Source: Xiphophorus maculatus (lineage: Eukaryota; Chordata; Actinopteri; Cyprinodontiformes; Poeciliidae). Taken from it: a stretch of DNA of 64,000 nt. A model generated the notes under the pieces. The model made no database searches. It was given only the letters and a program-made list of their open reading frames with translations, and had not been told where the DNA came from. Numbering within the stretch: position 1 is the first letter of the stretch; the number at the start of each line of letters is the position of its first letter. The position numbers and the translations under genes were made by a program. This document shows, one piece after another, positions 1 to 12,502 of this stretch. The stretch spans positions 12,314,996-12,378,995 of the forward strand of contig NC_036457.1 of the NCBI RefSeq assembly GCF_002775205.1. Direction: 5' to 3'.

Positions 1-1030
1 AACTGCACCTCAATTCAGCAGCTATATGGTTGAAACTGCTTCTGTGTCAGAAATCCAACCAGTCAAATCAGGCTTATATGTATAACACATTTTCAGCAAC
101 AATTCTATGTTTTACATCATAAAAACATCACGCAGTCACCAGTTAAACCAACCACTTGACAAAGAAACACAGAATGTAAAGGAGAGTGAACATATATTAA
201 GTTATACCAAAAGGTTGTTCATTGCTACAGAAAACACTGCAGGCACAGAGCAGCAAAACATCGTCACTGAGACATTTGAGTCTTAACAGTGAACATGTAG
301 AAAAAAGTTTATAACAAGACCCAGATTCCCTTTTTGTTGATGTAGCCACATGATTGCGTTTAGGGAGCATAACAAGCCATGGTAGAATACATTTTTGACT
401 AAAAAACATGTTGCTGGCATAATTAAAACATAAAGGTAACTCAATAACATCTCAGCTTTTTGCAAAATTAGCTGCATGTCTGCGCAGGAACTGGAAAAGT
501 GTGCTTGGTTCCACTTTGACTGACTCCACCCTCGTCAGGCATCCCACATCAATTGCTTTTTACAAGCCCTGAAAACACACACATGTATGAGTCATGTCCA
601 TTGTATGGCGTTCAGCAGTGGTGGAGCTTACAGCAGTCCACTGGAAAATGAAGTGGTTTAACTGGTTGTTAGCTCTAAAAGTGTGTGAGACGAGAAGTAA
701 ATGATTCTTTACCATTTTTATTAAAAATATATTTTTCAAGTTGTGTTAGTGGTTTGTTAATCGGTTTGGGAACAATTAAGAAATCTGAGCGACCTAAAAT
801 AGTCTGCAGGTTAAATAAACATTAAACAGATCAATTCCAAATTAACAGCTTGACATGACATGAAAGATAAAAAGATAGACAACAGCAATCTGTTCACATG
901 ACAATCGGAACAAATATACACACCTGATGTAACAAAATAAAATCCTAGAAATAATTATGGAGAAAGCTAATAACTATGGAGCGTTTCATTGAAACAAAAT
1001 GAATCTAATACTCTCGTTCTCCTTTTTAAG
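1..1030. other. Non-coding flank upstream of the first visible dlst exon
   Basis: I see no convincing coding exon here. The first dlst exon (start codon and start of the mitochondrial transit peptide) should lie here or left of the window, but nothing resembling its usual Arg/Ser-rich beginning could be read. The sequence is AT-rich. The short open frames at 197-477 have no family resemblance and no splice context. Confidence 0.4.
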
Positions 1031-4000
1031 GTTTATAATTTGGGTATTCAACAAAGTTTATCGGGTAAGATTATTTCTCTCTAAACTGTGAGAAAGTCAG
1101 TAATGCTGCTTCTTTTCATGGTTGAAAGATTTTGTGTCTCATTGATTTTGTCTTTCCTTTAATTACTTTAAGGTCACTCAATCTGCACCCAATTCGTTTA
1201 CAGGAAATCTCAGCTGTAAGTTCTCTGACCATTTCCTTTTTTGATTTTCAGCATTTTTCTTACCTAAAAAAGCAAAATAGCTATTTTAGACATTTGTGGC
1301 GCATTAACAAATTTTGTTAGCGAGTCAGTTAATAGTTACAGTAGTTGCATTGTTAAAATGTTTTATATTTGGTTTTAAAAAGTTTTTACTGATTTTGAAC
1401 CACAATCTTCTTTTTCACATTAAGGCGTAGATGTCTGGCCTCATCAGATTCATTCCTCTGCAGATATTTTAGGACATCTGCCGTTTACAGTATGTATCAG
1501 TCTTGGTATCATTTTTAAAACTGACTCTACTTGCTTTTTTTTGTTACTCATGATGACTCTGAATTTCTACTTTTATGGTCTTTCTTGTACAGACAATGAA
1601 TTGGTCACAGTCAACACTCCTCCATTTGCTGAGTCAGTCACAGAGGGTGATGTAAGGTGGGAAAAAGGTTAGTATTGATCAGCTTAAATAAAATACTCAA
1701 TTTTTTTCTGCATATGTAGTGTCACTCGGTTTCTTTTGGGTTTTATTTAAAGCGGTGGGTGATTCGGTAACAGAAGACGAAGTGGTGTGCGAAGTCGAGA
1801 CTGACAAGGTTTGATATGGAAAAAATTAAACTCAAACCTACATTAACATTATTGTTAATGCAGGTAAAACATCTTTGCTCTGCTCTTCCAGACGTCAATT
1901 CAAGTCCCAACTCCTGCAGCTGGTGTGATCGAGGAGCTGCTGGTCCCTGATGGAGGGAGGGTGGAATCAGGCACTCCCCTGTTCAAACTACAGAAAGGAG
2001 GTTTGATTATTTTAATAATGATGTTTGTAGGTTTTACAACATGAACCAAGCAACTAATATTTTTTTTATATATAACATACTAACTGGTAAAGTGGTTGGG
2101 ATTGTCTGATTTTCTCCTTTCTGGTTCTTGACATATTGTGTCTGTTTTGTGTCGGTTGGTACCGGTAATTAGAAATCTGAAAAATCCCGGCTGGGGTTCC
2201 TCCAGGCTCCGTTCTCAGTTTTGATCAATGTCTATATGCTCCACTTAGCTCAAATGATGAAGTATTACAGCATGTCTTACTTTATGCTCATGACATGCAA
2301 GTTAATATTTTTATGTTGGCACATAAAAACAGTCACTTAAAGAGTCCCTAGATAATATAACTGATTGGATCAGATATTTCTTTCCTGTAAGCTCTTTTCA
2401 GATAAAACAGTCATCATTGTTTTGGGTCCTAAGGATGAAAAATGAAGCATGATCTTATTTTTAGTAGGTTAAATTATTGCAATGGTGTCTATACTGGTCT
2501 CTACAAAAACTCAATCATATAGCTACAGCTTATGCGAAATACTGTAGCTCCATATGGAAAAGTTATGGTTTTTAAGTTATGTTAGGGTTTAGTAAATAAA
2601 ACCTATTCTTAATGGACATTAAAAATAAATGATCATCCCATTTTATATTTGACTATTTTTAACATTTGTATTACTTGTTTTGCTTTCAAATATGCTAACC
2701 GGTTTGTAATGTTCTAATAATACCTGCTTACTGCGTCTTTTACACAATGTGTTACTTGGTAAGTATGCGTGAAAGGTTTTTAATAAATTGATATTTTATT
2801 TTGAGTGCCTTAATTAAATGTGAAAAAAATTCTAACGTTAATATTTGTTTATTTAAAATCTCTTGTGCCAAGATTCCTATAAAATAAATGTAAATTAAGC
2901 TTTTTTTGTCATTTTAACATCTTTAATAATGCCGTGGGTGGGGGAGGAGGGTTGTATTTGTATCCATATACAAAAACAAAATTTCATAAAGCTTGCATCT
3001 CACTTCTTAGCTCCTCCATCTGCCAAAGCTGCTCCCTCTGCAGCTACAGAGGATGTCCTTCCTCCTCCACCACCTCCACCTCAGCCGTCCATTTCTGCTC
3101 CACCCCCACCTGGTGAGTACCGCACTATTCATACCATCAGTTATTAATTATATGGACATGTTTCTCTTTTTCATAGTCATTAAATTGTTGTTTTCTCCTA
3201 TTTTTCCCCTTCTTCACGCAGTTTCTGTTGTCAAACGCAGTCCTGCACCACCCGCTCCTCCAGCAGCAGGAGTCAGAGGAGAAAACAGGGTAACACACAC
3301 GCAGAGGCGACATCAGAGTACTTTTTTTCCATGAAAGCCAAACTTATCGTAATATTTAGAGGACTGCAGCTCACCGCTTGCTGGTTTGCTTCATGTCTCC
3401 AGGTGAGGATGAGCCGAATGAGGCTGAGGATTGCTGAGAGACTGAAGGAAGCTCAGAACACCTGCGCCATGCTGACCACCTTCAACGAAATAGACATGAC
3501 GTGAGTCAAAGAAACTGCTTGAGACAAGTCCAGTTTCCGGCCTCGGTACTATCGAACCTGATCTGCGGTGACGCCCACCATTTCTTCTAGTAACGTCAAG
3601 GAAATGAGGGAACTCTACAAGGAGGCGTTTCTAACGAAGCACAACGCCAAGCTGGGTTTTATGTCTGCTTTCGCTAAGGCGGCTTCACATGCGCTGATGG
3701 ATCAACCCGCCGTCAACGCTGGTAAGCTAATGCAAGCGACTGGATCTGAAGAGACCCAAACATTGTCTTAAAGAGGTATTCATTCCCTTTTCCATGTTTT
3801 TTGTATTACAATCTCAAACTTAATTGCTTTTTAAGCATGGCTGTAGCATCATGTTTCCACCACCATGTTTCGCTGCAGGCATGGTTTGTTTAGTGTTCTC
3901 TAAATTTAGTCGCTTGCACTGGATTTTGCTTTTGAAGACCATTAGAGTAAGTTGAACTAAATGCAAATGTACATCACACTGGAAAAATACACTTCACAAT

Positions 4001-5282
4001 TGTGCTCTACTTTGTGTTGATCTATGCAATTCCCATAACTTACACTGAAGTTTGTGGTTGTAACATAAAATGTGGAATAGTTCAAGGGATTTGAATCTTT
4101 TCCAGTGTACTGTAACACAAGTATTAGTGATCTGGTCAAACTTGTTATGTCATTAATTTGTATGCCAAATATGTTGTTTGCTTGCCTGCAGTTATTGATG
4201 AAGCAACCAAAGAGATTGTATACAGAGATTATGTGGACATCAGCATCGCTGTGGCAACTCCGAAGGTTTGACTTCTAGTATTTAAAAGTTTATCGTGATT
4301 CCCATCGCTGCTAAATTCTGGATAACTTTCACGTCATCTAAGTCTGTTGTAGTTTTTACTGCTTCGTGCTTTTTTTTTTTTACCTCGCAGGGACTTGTAG
4401 TACCGGTGCTGCGAAATGTGGAGTCCATGAACTATGCTGAGATTGAGAGAACCATAAATGCTCTGGGAGAAAAGGTGAACATCTTAAACTGTAAACATTG
4501 CTTTGTTTTTTTCCTATTGCAGAGTTCTGAGAAGCTTTTGTCTTTTTGCTCCTCAGGCTCGTAAAAATGAGCTTTCGGTTGAAGATATGGATGGAGGAAC
4601 GTTCACCATCAGCAACGGTGGCGTGTTTGGCTCCTTGTTTGGCACACCCATCGTCAACCCCCCGCAGTCGGCCATTCTCGGCATGCACGGCGTCTTCGAC
4701 AGACCTGTGGCCATCAATGGACAGGTGAGGTCTGCTGAGAGGAAAGGACTCTACATTCAGGGGGAAAAAGTCGTAATACATAACAAATAATATCTGCTGG
4801 ACTTCAGGTTTCTCAGTGCTTATAAAAATATTCACCCCTTGGATGTTTTACCCTTTTTGTAGCTTTTTGTAACTTTAAACACTTTTTAAACAAAGAAATT
4901 TTACAAAAAAAGAAAAAAACCTTTAATGTCAAAGTCAAAAGTGATTTCTAGAAAATAATGACAGTTAAATAAAAATATGTAATATGAAATAAGTAATTGC
5001 ATGAATATTCACCACCGCCTTCAAGTCGATGCACCTTTGTCTGCACTTTGATATTTTCGTGGGGGGAAAAAAGTTGCGTTTTGTCGATCACGATTGATTT
5101 GTGAAGTAATTGTATGAAGACAGTAAAAATGTGGTCTGTTCTGGCAGGTTGAGGTCCGACCCATGATGTACGTGGCGCTGTCGTACGACCATCGGCTCAT
5201 CGACGGCAGAGAAGCGGTCACTTTCTTGCGCAAGATCAAAGCAGTGGTAGAAGATCCACGGCTGCTGCTGCTGGACATGTGA
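1031..5282 (+). CDS. dlst: Dihydrolipoyllysine succinyltransferase, E2 of the 2-oxoglutarate dehydrogenase complex (5'-partial)
   Basis: Transfers succinyl groups from the lipoyl arm to CoA in the mitochondrial 2-oxoglutarate dehydrogenase complex. Exons read by eye: 1031-1064, 1173-1215, 1425-1489, 1593-1667, 1753-1808, 1892-2000, 3011-3112, 3222-3289, 3403-3500, 3591-3721, 4192-4265, 4391-4474, 4557-4724, 5148-5282; phases agree throughout. The first three, encoding the transit-peptide region, rest on weak similarity (LSG, YFRTSAV) plus correct splice phase. The lipoyl domain spans 1593-2000, with the lipoyl lysine in ETDKTS. A Pro/Ala-rich linker (3011-3289) follows, and no E1/E3-binding domain is present, as expected for this family. 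The catalytic domain begins near [20 protein letters not shown] and ends with the active-site motif [13 protein letters not shown] (His and Asp present). Stop TGA is at 5280-5282. The initiator exon is missing, so the entry is partial at its 5' end. Confidence 0.93.
2190..2560 (+). mobile_element. Degenerate L2-like LINE reverse-transcriptase fragment in a dlst intron
   Basis: Translation of the plus strand gives GVPPGSVLS, then [10 protein letters not shown] (a decayed YADD box with its usual neighbours), then [17 protein letters not shown]. These match in order the conserved GVPQGSVLGP, YADDTQ and SRLDYCN...GLPKKSI blocks of fish L2/CR1-type non-LTR retrotransposons. Stops and frame changes make it a relic. 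It lies within the dlst intron at 2001-3010. Confidence 0.7.
3780..4135. mobile_element. Tc1-like DNA transposon relic in a dlst intron
   Basis: The stretch resembles a very common fish Tc1-like family, read antisense to the transposase. It contains a 'catcatgtttccaccaccatg' block, then 'tactttgtgttgatctatgcaattccc' and 'gaagtttgtggttgtaac', which I recognise from the subterminal parts of that family. It is heavily diverged and internally deleted. The family assignment is from memory. Confidence 0.5.
4800..5045. mobile_element. Tc1-like terminal fragment in the last dlst intron
   Basis: The 'tgcttataaaaatattcaccccttgga' opening resembles the terminal part of the same Tc1-like family seen at 3780-4135, followed by A/T-rich decayed sequence. 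It lies between the last two dlst exons (4725-5147). Confidence 0.4.
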
Positions 5283-5983
5283 TGTTGCAAATGCCTTATT
5301 ACTCTTTAGAAATACTCGACTGCGCTAGACGAACCCATCAAAGCCAAGATCCGCCCACATTAGCCCGCACAGCTGCTGCTGTTGTCAGAAACTCAGGCGA
5401 ACTGGGCGAAGAATTGAAATGCTGTTGCAACATTCCTAAACTCAAATGTTGTTTAACTTTTGGCTTCGGTTTAATCAGTACAACACTTCCTGTCTTTTAT
5501 CAGTGATTTTCTTTTTAATGTTTTCATCATAGGTTTTGTTTTGAAGAATCCCACATTGATTTATATAAATGTGCTATATTTATAGCACATTTGTAGCACC
5601 TAATACTACCAATACCAAGCTAAAAGGCTTTCGATTAGGTTGGTGTTTTATCAGAACAGCATAGTGTTCTAGTGCTTTTTTTTTTTAATCCAACATTTAA
5701 TTTGAGTGCAAAAACCTAAAATCTTACATTAATAAATAATTATTTCAGCAAAACCACTGGTGCCTCGAGCATTGGCAGCCCTTACAATTCCTTTAAAGTA
5801 ACTACAATTGTTGCATTTTTATTTTTTTTATTTATTAAGTTCATCATATTGTCTAGGAGTATTTATTTAGTAATCCGCAACTCTGTTACCTAGGGAATAA
5901 ATACTGTGTAACACGGAGGCTCGTTTAACCACTCTGCACAGTGGAAAAGAGAGGAAAACATTCAAATAAAACCAGGCAGATTT
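5283..5983 (+). other. Probable dlst 3' untranslated region and downstream flank
   Basis: No coding signal. AT-rich sequence follows the dlst stop codon. AATAAA-type polyadenylation hexamers occur near 5894 and 5965; either could end the transcript, and I cannot choose between them. Confidence 0.4.
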
Positions 5984-6226
5984 GTGTTGATCTTAATATT
6001 GCAGGGTGAAGTACAAAGAAAATCAGCTACTCGGCTAAATTTGCCCATATCTGCAGTCAGAGCAGTGATTAGAAATATTAAAACTCCTACAATTTTGACA
6101 AATGAGGCTGGAGAATGTCTCACAGTTATCCTGCCATCACACACAAGCTGGGGGACGGTAAGGGAGATAATAGTAATGGATAAAAATGTCCAGAGCTCAC
6201 AGTACAAAAACTGCTGCAAAGGGTGA
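5984..6226 (+). mobile_element. Tc1-like transposase N-terminal relic
   Basis: An 80-residue open frame reads RKSATRLNLPISAVRAVIRN and continues with a Thr/Leu/Thr-rich stretch. This resembles the paired-like helix-turn-helix of Tc1/mariner transposases (typically SATRLNLPVSTVRAVIKKFK followed by a GRPR-type basic motif, lost here). No catalytic DDE domain follows and I saw no flanking inverted repeats, so it is a fragment. It could be mistaken for a small gene. Confidence 0.5.
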
Positions 6227-9200
6227 AACTTGTGTCTCCGTAGCAACCATTTATTTTAATGGATTTGGAGAAATCTTTACTAGGAGTGCCAGTCATACTG
6301 TAGGGCTCCGTTATTGAGTTTAAAGGTTGTTTTCTGCATCAAAATGAGATTCTGTGGTCTCAATTTTTAGATTTTGTAATGAATAAATAAAAACGTTATT
6401 TTCATTACAAAAAAAATAAATCATAAAAATGTACATTTGCAAACCATGCCAAATCAAATATAAATTTGCATACTTAGCTGCAAATTTATATTCTGGTAAC
6501 AGTCTTTTTTTTTTTTTTTTTTTTTCCATAAAGACTTGGAAGTATTATGCCGGCAAAAATGAAAGCACGCGCCTCAGGTAGCAAGCACCTCATTTGTCAA
6601 TCTTTGCTGAAACATTTTATCTCGTGCCAAATCCGTCCCGCTCCTCCAGTTCTGATCAGGCGGATGAGCTGTGTGCCAAACGGTGGATCTTCAAAGCCCC
6701 ATCGGGCCGCACGGCGCCCACCCCCCCACCACCACCACCTCACCTCCCCCGACTCTTGAGATGCTTGGAATAATGGGATCATCTCTGACAAAGTCTTGAG
6801 GGTTGCTTGGCCTTTTCTCCCACTTCACAAACACAAGCTCAAGTGTGTGCAGCTGGGTATGATGCCTCTTCAGGGTTTCATGTTTACTTTAATAATCGCG
6901 TGAAGGGGGTGACAATAGCTCCTAATGTACGTCTTTGTTTCTCTGCCAGAACCTACACAAATGTCTGAACAACTCCGTTTGGAGGGAAAACACAGAATTC
7001 ATTACGAGACAAAAACACCCCCTCCGCCCCCTCCAGAAACATTCAATTACCATGAGAATACTGGAGGTTCTAATGGGTCCAAATACAGCAAACAATGACA
7101 CAAGAGCCCCTTTAATTTAATTATTTACTTTTATGACGGCTCAAGATTCCATTAGCGCTTTTGAGATCATGCTAATTGGCAGCGTGTGCCGGGGGTGCAT
7201 AGATATCCGAGAGGGTTTGTTGGCAGGTTTTTTATGTTTGTCTTGGAAATTTGGCCAAATCTGTGAATTTACAATCAGACTGCTCAATAAGACGTGGGTT
7301 TCAAGTCTTTGTGTCCATTCAGATGAAAGATGGCACATCAGAAATTGGCAGCTAGGTGTTTGTTTTCATTAAGCCACATCAGAGAGATAATTTACCTAAA
7401 TTATTCTGTTTTGCTTCTCTTCTAAACAGGCTAATTATTTCAATTCCATTTTATAAGAACTCTGTATGATCAGTGTAATTTAAACTGTTTTTTTTATAAC
7501 TAAATGGCTGTTCCCGAAGGTCTAAGAAACTGTTTTTTTTTTAGTTTTAAACACTTTGTTTTATGTTTTGCATTGCATACTACTATAATATCATTTTTGA
7601 ATCAACGAGGGAGAAAATACTCTACATCTTCTAGGAAGCTGACAACAATAAAATGGAAAACGACCTGCTAACCTGTGTGTAGATGTACTGAGACCTATGA
7701 GGACCATAACAACAAAAATATACAAACTGGGTGATCCAACAGAACAGCAACCTAAAACGCAAATCACAACTGGTACCTTTAGGTTTCAGAAATGTCTTTT
7801 TAAAAAGTTGCAAAGTATTTTTAAAAAGCTAGGTCGCTAAATAAATTCCTTTAATTCTAAGCAATCTGGTCAACTATCCAGCCAAAATCATCGATGAATT
7901 CAGTAGAGTTGAGGTCCAGGATTTGGAAAGACTATTCCAATCTTAGTCTCTTTTTTTTTTTTTCTTCATCCAAATCCAGTTTTAAATTGAATTTGTTGTC
8001 AAGTTGGACCCAGAAAGTACTTCAGAGTCTGAGCATAAAAATTAAAACATAATCAAATTAACACATGGATTGAAAACAAAAATTAAATGGCACAAATAAA
8101 ATATGTTAAATGATCTTAGGGAAAAGGATGAAGAAAAATGTCTTCGTACCTGAACTGCATGGGCAGGTTTTGGTAATTGTCTGTAAAAATTTTGTACTCT
8201 GTGAATTACATGATGGATCATGAAATCTAACATAAATTCAGAGTCATTAGCTTTTAAATATTATTAAAATCTCTCCATCCTAGGAGGGGAAAAAAAAGTT
8301 TTAAAAAATCATTTGGAGAATCCAAATTAGTACATTTATGGCCGCAGTGAGTGTAAAGTTTGTTTGTTGAACAATTTTAGCAAATAAAACCATTTACACA
8401 TGGCACACATTCTTTACACGTGACACACAGAACAGGTACATTTGTCATTGTTTCCTTGTTGCCACTAGAGCCACCTGGCAGAAACCAATTAGATATCACA
8501 CCTTGAGACAATTCACCAGCACATCCTCCTATCGCGGCTCTGCAGCGCCTGCATCAGTAATGCCGAGCATCCCTATTCATGAGCCTGCTCTTTCCTTTAC
8601 AAACTGCTTCATTCAGCAGCATCTGGCCCTATTCTTCGTCTCGCTCGCCTCTTTTGATGTGGACCCCGTTTTTCTTCGCGCTCCTGTTCAGTTGTCATAC
8701 CTGAAGATTGTTTTGGATTCGGAGAATGAAGCGGTGGACCCAGGACCCACGGCGCTGATGATGAGGTTTACGAGTCTGTAACAGTCCTGGAGGGAAACCT
8801 GTTGAAGTCTGCAACAGACTTGAAGCTGGAGCAGAAATATGCCTTCAACAATTTAGCCTATCTCATGCACTATGTCACTGAAATAGACAGAAACTTGTGG
8901 TTGAACTGTGACAAAATTAGCAAGGCACTCTACGTGTACTCAGTATTCTGCACCTTTAGTGCTTGCAATGAACTTCTACCTGCTGTTCTTTCAAACAAAA
9001 GAAGGTGAACATGATTTAAGCTAGTTTGTAGTCTTCATTCCCACTGTTCAACACTAAGAAGCGAATATCCACATTAATATATTTTTTAAGGTAGGAAATT
9101 TTAGGGCACCCCTGAAGGAAATTTGGTCTCACTGAAGGGATTGCGTGCCCCCCAGAGCTTCAACTGGAGGTTAAAGTTGACAGGGATTTAATCCAATTTG

Positions 9201-9946
9201 CACAGGGAGGAGGAAACCATGACTGCTCCTAACTGTTGACTGGCCTACAGGGAATACTCTACACAGAGTTAGCTATTTATCTGATTTGTCACATCTGAAA
9301 GGAAAAAGAGATAAAAACCACAATAAAAGGGAACAATAACTAAGAATGCAAGGATAAGGAAGTCAAAATAGCTCTAAAACATAATTATATGGGGGTGCAA
9401 AACAAACTTAAAATGCCTATTACAATTAGTTGGAATTAGTGCAAAATGCCCAGATCAAGGCAACATAAAAAAATGGTTCATATTACCAAACTGTTTGTTG
9501 TGCAAAAAATGAAATGGTTCTCAACTAGAAAACAGAATTTCCCCTTGAGGACTGCAAGAGTAAGCCTCTACCTCAAGATAAGGTGTTCAAGGAACTTCGG
9601 TTCCTCTAAGATTCCTGACACAAGCAGGGATTTTGTGTCAGGGGGAATCCCCCTGGAAGAGAATACCGGGAGAGGCAAACCCCGAAACGTGCTGGAGGCA
9701 ATGTCCCTATTTACAAAATCCTTAGTGACCAAATAAAATTCCTCCAAAACTGGTTTTGGAGAACATAACAATGCCTGCCCAACCTTTTTTTTCATTTTAA
9801 TGTTTAAAAAAAATACAAATTTCAGAAAAACAACTTTTCCTTATGAAATGATTCAAAAGTCAAATAAAAAAAAGGTATTTAAAAGTCATATGTTTCAAAA
9901 TCAATCTTTTGTACAGTTGTTTCCTTTGTGAAGTTTCCTACAGTGT

Positions 9947-9960
9947 CCACTAGAGGGCGA
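9947..9960 (+). promoter_or_regulatory. CTCF-like motif
   Basis: CCACTAGAGGGCGA fits the core CTCF consensus CCASYAGRKGGCRS on the plus strand. Occupancy cannot be read from sequence. Confidence 0.45.
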
Positions 9961-10080
9961 TGTTGACCATCAGTCGCAGTCATAATGCTCATCTTGACCG
10001 GCAAGCCTTTTTTTCCCCCTTTTTTGTTACATTACTTTCGCACAGAAACACACAAAATGAGTGAATGAGAGAATGAGCAT

Positions 10081-10160
10081 GTTCTACCGCGCATGCGTGG
10101 GTTCTCTCCGGATACTCGCTTCCTCCCACAGTCCAGAAATATGACTGTTAGCTTTACCGG
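10081..10160. repeat. Dispersed fish repeat segment
   Basis: Contains 'gcgcatgcgtgggttctctc' and 'cttcctcccacagtccag', a phrase I recognise as recurring many times in teleost genomes. Its class is unknown to me. Only the plus-strand phrase supports the call. Confidence 0.45.
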
Positions 10161-12502
10161 CCTGCGTATTGTGAAATGATCACTGGAGAGAGACACTTTT
10201 TAAAATCTCTACATCCAGATAAAAAAAAAAAAAAACATACAATAAATTGTGCTTTAAAGAACCCCATCATATCCTGTAGCAGGATATGTGATGGGATTCC
10301 AATACCATTGGTAATGGTTCTATTTCAAAATGGAGCCATGAAAAATAGTTATGAAAGATCCTTTTAACTAGACTTCAGGAGTGTCTGCACATCATACAGA
10401 TAAAACAACCTGACTCAAATGCCATAAATTAGATTAAAAATTGAAATCTGAAGAGTCAGTGTGATTTGTCAGATGTTGGAGCTGCGAAAGGTCATTGTAC
10501 TGTCTCTTTCTGTTGTCTATATCCAGGACCTGTTTCACATCTGCTACAGCAACATGGATCCAAAAACTAACAAAAGCCCGTCACACTTTTCTTCATACAG
10601 TTTTTTTTTTAAAACCATCAGACTAATGGTACCACATTAAAAGCAGAACCACCAGATGGCTACACAGCCTTCTGCCTCCAGCTGTTTAAATGCTGAACTG
10701 CTGATAACTGACTGCAGTTGAGACATATTAAATATGTGCAATAGTTTGATCTGTTATTCAGTCTGTGTTTGATTCGTTAAATGTAAATAATTTGCTTTGG
10801 TGTGATCTGAGCTTTAGGGAGTTTTTGTGTTGGGACCTTGTTTTGGGAACTGAGATGCAAATTGTTTTGAAAGTAGACTGCTTAACCTTTCCCGTCCAGT
10901 GTAGCGTTTCTGCTTTTCAGTGGCCCGATCCCTCATCTGTTTGTGTGTTTTACTCTGCAAGCAACATCTGAAATGTGTCTCCTTACTCCAGGGCAGCGAC
11001 TCATGCATGCTGGCTGGGCAGCATGCCATAACACCACATGTTTAGGCAGGAATGAAAGATACAACAGAGGCTGCATTGTCTGGTTGCAGTATGGATTCAC
11101 TGCAAAACATATGATCATAATATTGCAGATTAAACTATTAGATTGGTGCAAGTCAGCTATGATAACTTTCCTTTTCATGCTGTGGCTTTCATTTGGATTT
11201 GTGGATAAAGCAGCAAACTGACAGACCTTCATAGTGTTTCTTGAGCTCATGTAATGATTTCTGCAGCTGAATTGTATCTGTTTTCCATAAAGTGCAGTCG
11301 GAAATTCTGGATATCAGCCATTCTGTACAAGCTTTCAGCTCGGAGAATTACTCAAAGTATCTGGAAGAGGCAATCAGTGATTGGCAGTAAGTAGTAGAGT
11401 GATAGGTGATCTTAGTCAGTTAAATATCTGCCATGTCTGCACATTTCACATTTTCTCTGCTGATCCAGGAATAAAAACGAAACAATCAAGAGAGAAGGAA
11501 ATGAAAGTGTGACTGTCCCTCTCAGAGTTGTGCAAATCAAAGTACAGACCTGATTCTGGCAATGCGTCTTCATGGAAGAAAACGTGATTACCTGACGTTT
11601 GATATTTGATCGCGATGGTGACAGCAGATCTCTGCAGAAAACGTTAAACAGTCGCTGCTTATCAGAAGCATAAAAAAAACAACAATGGCATGTACTCCCT
11701 CTTCGTTAGAAAATAAACTTTAATCTATTCAGGATATGCAGGTTCGTACACAGATACAGATGCATACACTCAGCTTCTTTTTGCAGCTGTCTGACAGATT
11801 AGGAAAGACGGAAAAAAAGGACAAAAATCACGTCAAGTGATTAAAGCATTTTTTGTATGTTTCATGTATACAAAGCCGTATAAAACAAGTACATAGATGA
11901 AAACTCAAGTCTAAAAAATAAGTGTGTAAACAATTTGTGAATATGTGCTTCTCATGACGCCAGCGCCACCACTACTCGGATCAACCGGTACCTGCCATCG
12001 TCGAGGCAGGGTATAAAATACTAAATAAAAAAAACAAGTGTTCTCCCAATGGTGTATTTTTGTACTGTGTGCTGTAACCTAAAAGCTCGACACCTGTGTA
12101 ATATGACTAGAATACGTAGGAAGACTGCAGAACTCCTAAGTCAATCTACGCAGGGCTTTGGTAACAGAGCACCATGTTGCTGTTAGTGTCAATCCTCTGG
12201 GCGTTCTCCAGCTGGATCGTCTACTTCCATTGGTCCCTTTAAGGAAAAGATGGATGAAGTAACAACATGACAGGCACAGTGGGTGTTTCCAGTCTCCCAA
12301 TGGACAGAGCCAGCTCCACGTAGCAGTACTGAGGAAGCCCCACAACCTCAGATCTTTGGGCAAAAGTCTCCAGCCTGGAGCTCAAGTGCTCATTCAGAAT
12401 AATTTTGCCAGGTATGTTTTTTTGTTGTTGTTGTTCAGATGTCTGCCTCGGCAGTCAAAGTTCAGCTTGCAGGACTTTTGAGTCCCCTCTTCTCCCGGGG
12501 TC

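Larger units (their letters stand above)
6230..12502. other. Intergenic stretch between dlst and the jdp2 stop codon
   Basis: No exon with family resemblance was found. The right end (about 11.7-12.5 kb) probably contains the jdp2 3' untranslated region, since jdp2 is transcribed leftward. Content seen: a poly-T run near 6507-6525, a CTCF-like motif at 9947-9960, a short hairpin at 9614-9642, and a GC-richer segment at 10081-10160 of a type repeated in fish genomes. The block at about 6950-7380 has balanced composition and homeodomain-type TAATT cores and might be a conserved non-coding element; this cannot be shown from one sequence. Confidence 0.4.

Noticed and set aside
4380-4835. 151-codon antisense open frame over dlst
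   Set aside because: Shadow of the conserved dlst exons at 4391-4724.
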